This document shows positions 8,031 through 16,362 of a stretch of 25,394 nucleotides of DNA, piece by piece. Origin of the DNA: Thalassiosira profunda (Eukaryota > Bacillariophyta > Thalassiosirophyceae > Thalassiosirales > Thalassiosiraceae); contig JALLAP010000066.1 of NCBI GenBank assembly GCA_036939355.1, forward strand, positions 1 through 25,394, read 5' to 3'. Position numbers and translations under genes: made by a program. Below the pieces are notes generated by a model. It was not told the origin of the DNA. It made no database searches and worked only from the letters and a program-made list of their open reading frames with translations. Position 1 is the stretch's first letter; each line of letters starts with the position of its first letter.

Positions 8031-9162
8031 CAGGGCAATAAGAGGAGTGTGCAACGAGGTTTGGGAATGTGATTTGATTAATGCTATTCCTCACGATAAG
8101 CGCACACTATTCGCGTGGTTTAGTCCTACGCTAATGTTTGGATTTGTTTCGTCATTTGTTTGGACCTCGCGGAAACCCCCACACACAAACACGCGGTGGA
8201 GGTGAGTCCAGCAAAGCTTCTCAACAGTGTCAATGCGAAGGAATAGCCAGCAATCGAGCCAGAATTCGCGGCAATCGGCGCCTCCGCGGCGTTGGCGGCG
8301 GCAGCGTGGGGGAAGGAGCGGTGAGGCGGGGAGGGCACCACGAGCGAGATGGAGACCTGTCGAAGCGGCGTGTGCGTCAGGAGGTGGGGCTAGGGACGGC
8401 GCGTCGCCGCCGAGGAGGCGGCCGCGGACGCGACATTGTCTCCGCTCTCCCCAGGCACCCCTGCCGCCGCCCTGCTGCCGCCCTCCTCAACAAATGCTGC
8501 TGTAGGCACATATTATTGGAACATAATTATAATTACATTGCCATTGCCGCGCCGCCGCGGCAAACCGACGCATCGAACGCTGCGCTACCCGCCGACGGCC
8601 CCTGCCTTCTCCCCTCGTCGCTCCCCTCCGCCAACCGGCCGGCCCCCGCCAACCAGTCTTTCGCACCGGGGAAGCACATATAAATAAAAAACATCCTTTA
8701 TCTGCGACGGCAACGCGACGGCAGCACTGGGCGCCTTGTGCTGCAAGATCGTCGAGGAGGCGGCCACGCAGAAGCCGCAAAACTCGCAGAACTTTGACAA
8801 ACTTCGGCGCCTGTGGGGCAACCCGCCGCTCCCTCCCCCACCCCGTCACTCACCGGCCGCCCTTCCTCGTCCCCCTTTCCAACCCTCGGAGCAGCTCATC
8901 TCCGGCGTCGGCTGCCAGGCCGCCGACGGCGCGGGGGCGGGGGCAAGGGAGGAGGCGGCGGCTTCTCAGGAGGGTATCATTGCGAATGTTTGTTAAGTAG
9001 AGCTCTGCCCTCGCCAGGGCACAGACATCCGGCACTCAGGTAAAAAGCAACAAAGGAATTAGTACTTTTCTCTGAAGCTAGGAGACTCACGGAAAGCAAG
9101 CGGGTTTCCGCGAGGTTCGAACGGAGGGAAGGACAGCGTCGCACACTCCTCTTATTGCCCTG
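8031..9162. mobile_element. Transposon-like segment with 26-bp terminal inverted repeats
   Basis: The left end at 8031-8056 begins CAGGGCAATAAGAGGAGTGT. Its reverse complement recurs at 9137-9162, 25 of 26 bases identical. The 1132-bp interior is GC-rich with no recognisable transposase. The only protein-like stretch is an open frame from about 8685 to 8996 (MCCKIVEEAATQKP at 8736), which matches nothing I recognise. No clear target-site duplication flanks the ends (GTTTGAGC on the left, CAGCCCAC on the right). It is best read as a non-autonomous or decayed DNA transposon inserted upstream of the WD40 gene. Confidence 0.65.
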
Positions 9163-9337
9163 CAGCCCACCGCATGCAAGCAGCGCGCCCGACGCAGCCG
9201 GCGGACCTTGCCGAAGGCAGGTGAAGGCGCTCACAGCAAGCGGCGGCTCCTATCCGCCGTCCTCCAGCACGCGGCGCGGTCCCATTGATGGGCGCTGCGG
9301 GTTTGAACAGGGTCTGGGGGAGTTGCAAAAAAGCGGA

Positions 9338-9350
9338 CACATCAAGTGTC
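9338..9350 (+). promoter_or_regulatory. Inverted-repeat promoter motif, copy 1 (WD40 gene)
   Basis: GGACACATCAAGTGTCC is a perfect 6-bp inverted repeat around ATCAA. The aligned core starts 73 bases before the ATG at 9411. TTGCAAAAAAG precedes it, as it does in the copy at 15094. Confidence 0.5.
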
Positions 9351-9410
9351 CTTCCCGGACCCCGTTGCCATCAACACCCTTCGTCGACATCCAAGTAGTT
9401 CAGCTTCGCC

Positions 9411-10616
9411 ATGACGGCGCCATCGCCACCCGACGGCGGCGGCCCGTCGGACCTCCCCTCCGTGCCGGTGGCCCAGCTGCGCGGCCACGGCGACGGCCCC
9501 ATCCACATCGTGCGCTTCACCGCTGATGGAAAATATTGCCTCACGGGCGGCAACGACCGGACGGCCCGGCTGTGGAATCCCACCCGCATCGATCCGGCCT
9601 ACCGTCCCCCTCCGCCCTCCAGTAATGCGTCCGCGGACAATACGCACGGGGCATTTGTGTCGTCGCAGGAGTATTATGGCAGGCCCAAAACGAGTGAGCA
9701 CCTCCCCTCGGCGCTGCCCATGCAAACTTACGCGGACGGGCACCTGCACCCCGTCCACTGCGTCGCCGCCAACGCCTCCTCGACGGTCTTATTGTCGGCC
9801 TCGGACAAGACCATCTTGGCGACCGATCTGGTGACCGCGCAAGCCAAACAGAAGTGGTGGGGCCACGCGGGCCGCATCGAGTGCGTGGCGTGCATCGGGG
9901 GGAATGCCGATGGATCGAACAACGGCGGTGCTGGAGAGGAGGTGTACGCGAGCGCCAGCTACGATGCGACGGTGCGATTATGGGACGCCCGGAGTCGATC
10001 GAAGGAGCCGCTGATGATATTGGAGGACGCGAAGGACGCGGTGACGTGTGTGGCCTCCGGGCAGGGCGGGGAGGCCCAGATAATTACGTCGAGCGTCGAC
10101 GGGAGGCTGCGGACGTACGATTTGCGCATGGCTCAGCTCCTCGCGGAAGACATCGGGCATCCCATCACGTCCTTTTCGCTGGCCTCGGACGGGGCGTCCG
10201 TCGCAGCGTCGTGTCTGGACGGGATCATCCGCCTCTGGGATCGCCACTCCCCCGTGGCACAAATGCACCGTCGAAAGAGGGTGTTTCGGAAGCTGCACTC
10301 CTCGCACAAGAGCGAGAACTACAAAGTGGAGTGTGCCTTCGCCTCGGACGACCGATATGTCCTCTCTGGCTCGGAGTGCGGCGCGGTGGTCGTCTACCCC
10401 GTGGACTTGGATTTAGACCGAGGCTCCCGAAATGATACATCGACAGCATCCGCCCCCGAAGCGACAATATTGCGACGGCACAAGGGTCCGACCTGCTCGG
10501 TGGCCGCGTGTCCCCAGAAGGCGCGGCCGTGGCTGGTGGTCTCGGCGAGCTACGACGGGAGCGCCGTGGTGTGGGCGAGCGCGGAGCAGCACGATTGCAT
10601 CGCTTACGACCGATGA
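9411..10616 (+). CDS. WDR83: WD40-repeat protein, WDR83/MORG1-like
   Basis: An intronless 401-aa protein made almost wholly of WD40 blades. The first is VAQLRGHGDGPIHIVRF with GGNDRTARLWN. Later ones include SASYDATVRLWDAR, SSVDGRLRTYDLRM, SCLDGIIRLWD and SASYDGSAVVWA. Order and wording match MORG1/WDR83: a fourth blade ending in TYDLR, and the segment SHKSENYKVECAFASDDRYV corresponding to the family's diagnostic HxNxxYK(L/V)xC stretch. WDR83 is a scaffold for MAP-kinase modules and is found with spliceosomes in animals; the role in this organism is inferred only from homology. A 50-residue proline/serine insert follows blade 1. The start is supported by an inverted-repeat promoter motif 73 bases upstream. 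The segment just upstream (8031-9162) looks like an inserted element. Confidence 0.8.
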   Translation: MTAPSPPDGGGPSDLPSVPVAQLRGHGDGPIHIVRFTADGKYCLTGGNDRTARLWNPTRIDPAYRPPPPSSNASADNTHGAFVSSQEYYGRPKTSEHLPSALPMQTYADGHLHPVHCVAANASSTVLLSASDKTILATDLVTAQAKQKWWGHAGRIECVACIGGNADGSNNGGAGEEVYASASYDATVRLWDARSRSKEPLMILEDAKDAVTCVASGQGGEAQIITSSVDGRLRTYDLRMAQLLAEDIGHPITSFSLASDGASVAASCLDGIIRLWDRHSPVAQMHRRKRVFRKLHSSHKSENYKVECAFASDDRYVLSGSECGAVVVYPVDLDLDRGSRNDTSTASAPEATILRRHKGPTCSVAACPQKARPWLVVSASYDGSAVVWASAEQHDCIAYDR

Positions 10617-10887
10617 CGCTGCTGCAATGATAGAAGGCATGGCAGTATGGAGAGAAATGAAATCCAAACCAAAACAGCAGAGACAAAATCTACCGGTTGT
10701 TGAAAAACAACAAATGAAATGAGTAACACTCGCATTCTGGCAGTCTATCGTGAGCGCTTGGTGGTTCAACTGAAAAGTCATCCTGTACAAAATCGACTCT
10801 CAAAATCGACCTCTGAGAAGCAGTGCAATACCCCCAAAATCTCTCCTCATCCCAATTTGACACATCTTGTGTCCATTACAAGTGTCG

Positions 10888-11805
10888 CTACTCCAACCCC
10901 TCCGTTCCATCTCCGCTCTGACCGTACGGCCACACGCCGTCCTGCGCCTCCGCTTCCGGTATCTGCCTTAGAGCCTGTCCCAGCGATTGGCCCATGACAT
11001 CGGTCATCCTTCGACCGCTTGCAATGTATGCATCAATATTCGCCTTGTCCCCCGACCACCGGTACGACTCCCTCGCGAACGCCGGGGCGGCCCGCTCGTA
11101 CACGTTCACAAAGTGGCCGATGAATCTCACATAGTAGTCGACGAACGAGGGCGATAGACCGGCCTCCCGCACCGCCCAAAAATGTATCCGCATCCACACT
11201 CTACATTCATCGAGCTGAAAGTGGCGTCCGACCTCGTTTGCCGGACGCTTGGGGGAATGCCAAGCGGCAACGTGGGCGGAGGACCGGTCGGACACGACGA
11301 TCCGATGGCCGTTCGCGACGCTCACGGGGCTGGTCGAGCGAGCGGCGCGGTCGGAATCCCACGCGTTGCCCGGTCCCCCGAGCTTTTGGTGGATCCACGT
11401 GGCAAATCGCCGTCCGTGGGGATCGTTCCGATCGCGGAGGAATTTGTCGAGCGTGGCGTCTTGGAAGGCGTTGGCGTAGAATCGCTCCGTCATGGCTTGC
11501 AATGCGGGGAGGCCCCCGATCTCGACGAGAAGCGCGGCCGACGCGGCGGAGGGGACGTGGGTGCGACCGTTTAGGCGCAGGGGCACGAAGTGGTAGGGCG
11601 TGCGGGGCCGATTGCTCGATAGGTGGGGCGGCGTGTTCTCTTCAACCGCCGCGTTCTCCCCCGTCGGCGCATCGCCCCCTGTCGACGCAACATCGCCCGC
11701 TTTGCTCTCGGCTTCCAGATCAACGTCCGAGGTGCGCAGCTGGGCTATTTCGTCGGCGAGGCTGTCCGCCTCGCCGCTGTCGTTGTCGGTGGCGGCGGCG
11801 GGCAT
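10888..11805 (-). CDS. Truncated-haemoglobin-like (2/2 globin) protein with long acidic N-terminus
   Basis: From ATG 11805 the product is 305 aa. About the first 85 residues are acidic and low in complexity. The rest follows the truncated-globin plan: EIGGLPALQAMTERFYANAF (A-B helices, Tyr at the B10-like place of the RFY motif), WIHQKLGGPGNAW (the GGP turn), SSAHVAAWHSPKRP (candidate proximal His) and DECRVWMRIHFWAVREAGL (the G helix with the Trp of group II). Such proteins bind heme and handle O2, NO or peroxide; no partner is visible. An in-frame ATG at 11943 would add 46 residues resembling a transit peptide (Ser/Leu/Pro-rich); I prefer 11805 but cannot exclude the longer form. The length is about twice that of a bare truncated globin. 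It is convergent with the WD40 gene and divergent from the gene at 12124. Confidence 0.7.
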   Translation of the reverse strand: MPAAATDNDSGEADSLADEIAQLRTSDVDLEAESKAGDVASTGGDAPTGENAAVEENTPPHLSSNRPRTPYHFVPLRLNGRTHVPSAASAALLVEIGGLPALQAMTERFYANAFQDATLDKFLRDRNDPHGRRFATWIHQKLGGPGNAWDSDRAARSTSPVSVANGHRIVVSDRSSAHVAAWHSPKRPANEVGRHFQLDECRVWMRIHFWAVREAGLSPSFVDYYVRFIGHFVNVYERAAPAFARESYRWSGDKANIDAYIASGRRMTDVMGQSLGQALRQIPEAEAQDGVWPYGQSGDGTEGLE

Positions 11806-12123
11806 GGCTTCGATTCGATCCCTCTCCAATGGCTCCGAAAGTGGAGAGGAGCTGGAGCTGAGGAGGCGGAGGGGAAGGGGAGGAAGAGGGGAGTGCGGAG
11901 TGCACAGTGCACGTCTCCAGTTCTTTATGTCCGTTGGTTGCATAGTACTCGATGTACGTTGTACGTTAAATCGACTGGCCCAAACTGGCCAACCAAAATC
12001 CAAAATCCACCCCCCGCCCCCTCCCCAACAGCTCCGTCGTCCGCCTCGCCCTACGCGGCCGCGGCCAGCCCAGTCTATCAGGCGCAGTCCTCCTCCGGGA
12101 CCCACTCTAGCCATTGATCCAGC
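11806..12123. promoter_or_regulatory. Shared upstream region of two divergent genes
   Basis: The region has 318 bp between the truncated-globin start (11805, minus) and the start at 12124 (plus). It contains GTGCACAGTGCAC at 11900-11912, both a direct and an inverted repeat of GTGCAC, 95 bp upstream of the minus-strand ATG, and a TGTACGTTGTACG repeat near 11953. No gene is supported unless the minus-strand gene starts at 11943. Confidence 0.4.
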
Positions 12124-13726
12124 ATGAAGGCGATTCTTCCTCCGGCCGCCGGGGCCCTAGCCATCAACTTCGCGACGATGATGTGTCTCCATTCTCGAGA
12201 CGCCAGCGTGGCGTTCGCCCTTCAGACTCCGAGGGCCATTGCAAATCGCGCCGCCCGCCCCTCCCTCGACTGCCTCGCCATGTCGAACCGCGGCGGGTGG
12301 GACGATCGGCCGGAATACGGCGATTACAACAACAGTCGTCCGCCCCCGCCGCCGCCGCCGCGGTCCCTCGCCCAACCGCCATCGTTCGGCGAGTATTACT
12401 CCGCCAACAGCAACACCCGCCCCAACTCCAACTGGGACGACAATCAGCAGCGCGCCTACCGCGAGAGCAAGTTTGCCCGCGACGACAAGTGGCCGCAGCA
12501 ATCCTACAATTCCCAAACCTTCCAGCGCAGCCGGATGGACCGGGGGTTGGAGGGGCCCGATCCCTTCGGGGGCGGGGCCGGGAGAAACAATTACTACGAG
12601 GGATCAACGCAGCCGCCGCCGGGGAGGCAGTTCGGGTCGGAGCGGGGGAGGGTGCGGGAGGTGGGGCGGGGGATGTTGTCGGAAGACTTTCGGAACACAC
12701 AGCGCGATACGTTCAATCGGGGGGCGAACGTTGGGGAGGGATATTCGCCCGAGTTTCGACGGGGAACGAGGGGCGGGAGATACGACAACAATTACGGGAG
12801 GGAGTTGGAGAGGGATCGATGGATGGATGGGATGGAGGAGAGGATGCCACCGCCTCCGTTGGGTGGACAGGGAGAAACCTACCGACGGCCCAATCGGAAC
12901 GATCGCGGCCGCAGCCCAGACGCCAACTATCAGTACTACGAAGAGCCACGGCCCCGAACGCGACGGGAGAACGAAGGACGAAGCCCCAATCTGTCCAGCT
13001 ACCGCGGGCCAGAAGGGAACGACCTGCGCAACCGGCCGTTCNAACGAAGGACGAAGCCCCAATCTGTCCAGCTACCGCGGGCCAGAAGGGAACGACCTGC
13101 GCAACCGGCCGTTCACGAACCAATCTGAATCTTTCCGAGAAGGACAGCAACGGCCGAAATACGACGATTTTCGCGAGGGACGTTCCCGAGAAACGTCGCT
13201 TGGCCGGGGGAGATCAGACATGAGGGACGAGCCGATTGGATTTGGCTACCGTACCTTCAAACGGGCCGTGGACAACCTCAAACGCGCAGTTGATCGGCCC
13301 AACTATTCCTTCAGCGGCCCCGATCTTATGCGGGAAAAGGCCAACATGATGAAGGACGTGAACCGAGACGTCGATTTGTCGATGCGGCAGGACCAGCGAT
13401 CGACCAAGGCGCTGCTGCGGGACGCCCGCGACTTTCTCTTGGCCGATCCGGCCGTGCGATCGATGTTGGGCGACGCCATCACGGTAGAGGCGCCCTTGGC
13501 TCGGACCCAAACGTCGAGCATGGTCAACGGCGTGAATCGATCGCGGCTGCAGATGGAATGCCCTGCGTACGGAACCGTGGGAGGGGGGCGGATTCGCTTC
13601 GTGGCGAATGATAACGAGATTACGTTTTTGGAGGTCGATACCGGAGGGCGCGTGATTGACGTGCCGTTGGATCGGAGACGGCCTCCTCCGATTGATGCCA
13701 ATGTGATGGATCGAGACGTGTATTGA
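12124..13726 (+). CDS. Arg/Gly/Asn-rich protein with plastid-type targeting signal; interrupted by an assembly join
   Basis: The start at 12124 gives a signal-peptide-like leader followed by RDASVAFALQTP, close to the diatom ASAFAP cleavage motif with Phe at +1, so import into a complex plastid is likely. Residues about 50-330 are disordered and rich in Arg, Gly, Asn, Pro and Asp (RGG-like). The last about 160 residues look folded (FGYRTFKRAVDNLKRAV, then GGGRIRFVANDNEITFLEVD). I recognise no family. The frame is broken at the N at 13042, but the 72 bases on each side are identical. Removing the N and one copy restores one continuous frame of about 509 aa ending at TGA 13724-13726. RGG-rich character suggests nucleic-acid or pigment-protein contact, but that is a guess. 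Confidence 0.65.
12970..13114. repeat. Assembly join: 72-bp exact duplication around a single N (13042)
   Basis: Bases 12970-13041 equal 13043-13114 exactly, with one N between. The duplicated sequence is coding, and collapsing it restores the frame. This is how overlapping contig ends look when joined with a one-base gap instead of merged. Confidence 0.9.
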
Positions 13727-13809
13727 TGATAGTGATNCGTTGGATCGGAGACGGCCTCCTCCGATTGATGCCAATGTGATGGATCGAGACGTGTATTGAT
13801 GATAGTGAT
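13665..13809. repeat. Assembly join: second 72-bp exact duplication around a single N (13737)
   Basis: Bases 13665-13736 equal 13738-13809, again exactly 72 bp with one N between. The copy contains the stop codon of the preceding gene, so both sides end with the same stop. Together with the join at 13042 it outlines a 694-base contig (13043-13736) laid between its neighbours. Confidence 0.9.
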
Positions 13810-14011
13810 CTCTACAACAAAAAATTCTGCTGCGTTAAGGCTGCATTAAGTGCTCAGCTTCCGGAGAACTCCCTCCAACTCTTCACTTCAGAGAGGCACC
13901 ACAATTCTCACTGCCTGCCCGTCCAGTGCATATCTTGTGCTCAATTGACGCCACAGCGCTGTTTCGATGCAAAACAATCGCTGCACTCACTCACTCCCCA
14001 CATCATCACCG

Positions 14012-14748
14012 TCACGTGTCTAGAATCGTCGCCCGCATGTACAGCGCCTTCGGATGACTGATTATGTTCACCTTGACGCTCTCCGCGAACGCCTCCTCCT
14101 GGCACCGCTCCGCGGCCGTGGCCAGCAGGCTCTCAAAGGTTTCATCCTTCGAAGTGCAACCTTTTGCAATGAAATCCATTTTCTCTTGTATTTCCGCGTC
14201 CGTGTAGGCGATCGGCTCCCATGCCATCGTGCACAAGGGGGAGGGCGTCGTCTTTTGCGGCGCCGCCGCGCACGTTTCCCCCGCCTTTGATCTCGCCCCG
14301 TTGTCTTTTCGTATCGATTCCAGCACGCGGCGTCCCGCTCGCAGCTGGTGATCGGCGTGGCGCCCCGGGCCACCTCCACAAAGGCCCCGGGCGGATAATG
14401 TCTTCTCTCCAAGCTGCAGTTGGCGCGAGAGCCAAACCAATAGTCCTGCGCCGGGAGGTTGGCAGTTCTTGCTATGGTGTAGCTCACGCAGGACTCGTCG
14501 GCGTCGCACATGCGCCGGCAGTGTTCCGACAGCGTGGCGCCCTCCAATGGCAACTGCGCGTCCGGGCCGTGTTGCTCGGTACACATATAACAGCCCCCGT
14601 CGTCGAATCCGTAGGTGGATTTGTTCATTTTGGTGTAGGAGTTGTTGCAGTCTCCCCCACGCTGCGAGCCGTCAGTCGCGACCACGTCGACGGCGAGGGC
14701 ACCAACGAGGAGGGCGGCGGCCGTCGATGCCCGGCGGAGGAGCTGCAT
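14012..14748 (-). CDS. Cysteine-rich secreted protein, unknown family; frame break near 14300
   Basis: The start at 14748 gives a clean signal peptide (MQLLRRASTAAALLVGALA...). A Cys-rich region follows (GGCYMCTEQHG, EHCRRMCDADESCVSYT, RANCSLERRHYPPGAF, TSCERDAACWNRYE), whose spacing recalls PAN/apple-like or other extracellular disulfide modules. After WNRYEKTTG the frame becomes an implausible Arg run. The neighbouring frame continues sensibly as SKAGETCAAAPQ, MAWEPIAYTDAEIQEKMDFI and on to the TGA at 14012-14014. One missing base in the GGGG run near 14300, or an unseen intron, would join them; I found no good splice pair. No family is named. It is divergent from the SGNH esterase gene. 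Confidence 0.5.
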
Positions 14749-15164
14749 GGTTGCAATGGGGGGCGGAGCGTACTACGATGTCGGCGCGTGGGCGAAGGCG
14801 GGCGCGGTCGCCAGAGGGAGCGGCCAGCGGCGCAAGCGGCTGCAGGCTGCACCGCCCTACATAGAGGTACTGTACGTAAAATAGCTATCAGATTTGGCAC
14901 CGCGCACCGCCCGCCCGGCGCGCGCGAGCGAGGCCGGGGCCGCCGGCGGGGTGGCCTGCATCAGCGGCAGCCGAGACGTCTCTGCCTCTCCTATCCCAGC
15001 AGAGCTCCGCGGCCCCAGCGTCGTCTCCTCTTGACGCCTCGGCAGGCTCCCTGGTGCGAAAGTGGCCGGTGGCCCGACTTGCAAAAAAGTGCACACATCA
15101 CGTGTCGAGTGAGGTTGAGTGATCGAGGAGCCAACGCCTGTCACCTCACCTATCACATTCACAT
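14749..15164. other. Divergent intergenic region (14748 minus / 15165 plus)
   Basis: These 416 bp hold no supported gene. They contain GC-rich sequence, a TACGTAAAATAG patch near 14873 and, close to the right-hand gene, TTGCAAAAAAGTG followed by the inverted-repeat motif at 15094. Confidence 0.6.
15094..15106 (+). promoter_or_regulatory. Inverted-repeat promoter motif, copy 2 (SGNH esterase gene)
   Basis: CACATCACGTGTC with ACAC/GTGT arms around a 5-base spacer starts 71 bases before the ATG at 15165. It is preceded by TTGCAAAAAAG, as in copy 1. Confidence 0.5.
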
Positions 15165-16115
15165 ATGGGCCAAGGGGCGTCGTCCCCCGCCGCGCCGCCG
15201 CCGGAGCCGCCCGCCGTCGTCATCCCGCCGGTGCCCGCTCCCACCTACATCCGCCACACCACCCTCGCGCCCCGTCCCAAGCTGATCGTCCTCGGGGACT
15301 CGATCACGGAGCAGGGCTCGTCCCATCATCACGGATGGGTGGCCTCGCTGGCGATCCGATACAACCGCCGCATCGATGTGATTAATAGGGGCGCGAATGG
15401 GTACAATTCGCGATGGGGCGCCGCTGCCTTGGAGTGGATACTGGAGGACGTCCTGGGGCCGAAGGCGGCAGCTGATGGCGATGGCGAGTGCAACGAGAGC
15501 GAGACCTCCTACCCGCAATACACATTTATCATCGGCTACGGCGCCAACGATTCCTGCCTCCCCGACGGGGCGCACGCGAGGCACCACGTCCCGTTGGAGG
15601 AATACGCGTCCAACCTCAAAGGCATGGTAGAAACAATCCAAATGTGGAATGCGCAAAAGAACGTGGCCGTGGCGCTCGTGACGCCCCCGCCGTGCGATAC
15701 GGAAATGCAGAAGAAAAGCCGCCACAATGAGAATGTCACGAGGCGGTATGCCGACGCGTGCATCGAGGTGGCGCGGGAGATGGAAGTGCCGGTGGTCGAC
15801 GCCTGGAGGGGGATGCAATTGCCCATTGCCAAGAACGCTACAGAGGAGGATGCAGCGTCGTTCGAACGCCGACGGCAGTGGAAGGAAGACTACCTGAGCG
15901 ACGGGCTGCACCTCTCGCCCCTGGGAAATTATCGACTGTACGAATTGGTCGTCAATGTGCTCGATCGATCGAGGGAGGGAGATTATGAGAAGGAGGGCCG
16001 GGGCCGAGGGCTGGGGTTGGGGTTGGCGGCCACACAACTCCCGCGGGGATTTCCGGACCACAGCACTGTCGACGCGGAGCATCCGGCAAAGTCGTTTGAT
16101 CGGCCACCAAAGTAG
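15165..16115 (+). CDS. SGNH hydrolase, isoamyl-acetate esterase (IAH1)-like
   Basis: A single-exon 316-aa protein with all four SGNH blocks. Block I is KLIVLGDSITEQG (nucleophile Ser46), block II INRGANGYNSR (oxyanion Gly), block III GYGANDSC (Asn) and block V DGLHLSPLGN (catalytic Asp and His). The arrangement and GANGYNS wording are those of the IAH1-like esterase group, which cleaves short-chain esters. The N-terminus MGQGASSP fits an N-myristoylation signal (Gly2, Ser6) followed by a Pro-rich spacer, so the enzyme may be membrane-tethered. This is inference. The start is supported by the promoter motif 71 bases upstream. It is convergent with the Tudor-methyltransferase gene. Confidence 0.85.
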   Translation: MGQGASSPAAPPPEPPAVVIPPVPAPTYIRHTTLAPRPKLIVLGDSITEQGSSHHHGWVASLAIRYNRRIDVINRGANGYNSRWGAAALEWILEDVLGPKAAADGDGECNESETSYPQYTFIIGYGANDSCLPDGAHARHHVPLEEYASNLKGMVETIQMWNAQKNVAVALVTPPPCDTEMQKKSRHNENVTRRYADACIEVAREMEVPVVDAWRGMQLPIAKNATEEDAASFERRRQWKEDYLSDGLHLSPLGNYRLYELVVNVLDRSREGDYEKEGRGRGLGLGLAATQLPRGFPDHSTVDAEHPAKSFDRPPK

Positions 16116-16362
16116 ACGGAGTTGGTGATGGCTGGTGGGGTCCGAACAATCCACCTGAGCTATGTTATCAGTTAGAACTCAGTGGGCTTCATCTTCGTCG
16201 TCCATCAGCGAAAGAGAAGAAGTCGACACTCTCTTCTTTGCGCATCCTTTCCTCACGCATTTAATCCCAAATGTCCCTTTCAGAGCATCCGCAACTGAGT
16301 GCAAGCAATATGTACCAAACTTATGAGCACGATTGGCATTGAAGAAAAGTAAGATGCACATC

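Noticed and set aside
8138..8683. 181-aa open frame within the inverted-repeat segment.
   Set aside because: It is Arg/Gly/Ala low-complexity typical of GC-rich non-coding DNA, with no motif and a competing frame of similar length.
9100..9130. GAGGTTCGAACGGAG resembles a tRNA T-loop.
   Set aside because: The T-stem does not pair, and no acceptor, D or anticodon arm can be drawn around it.
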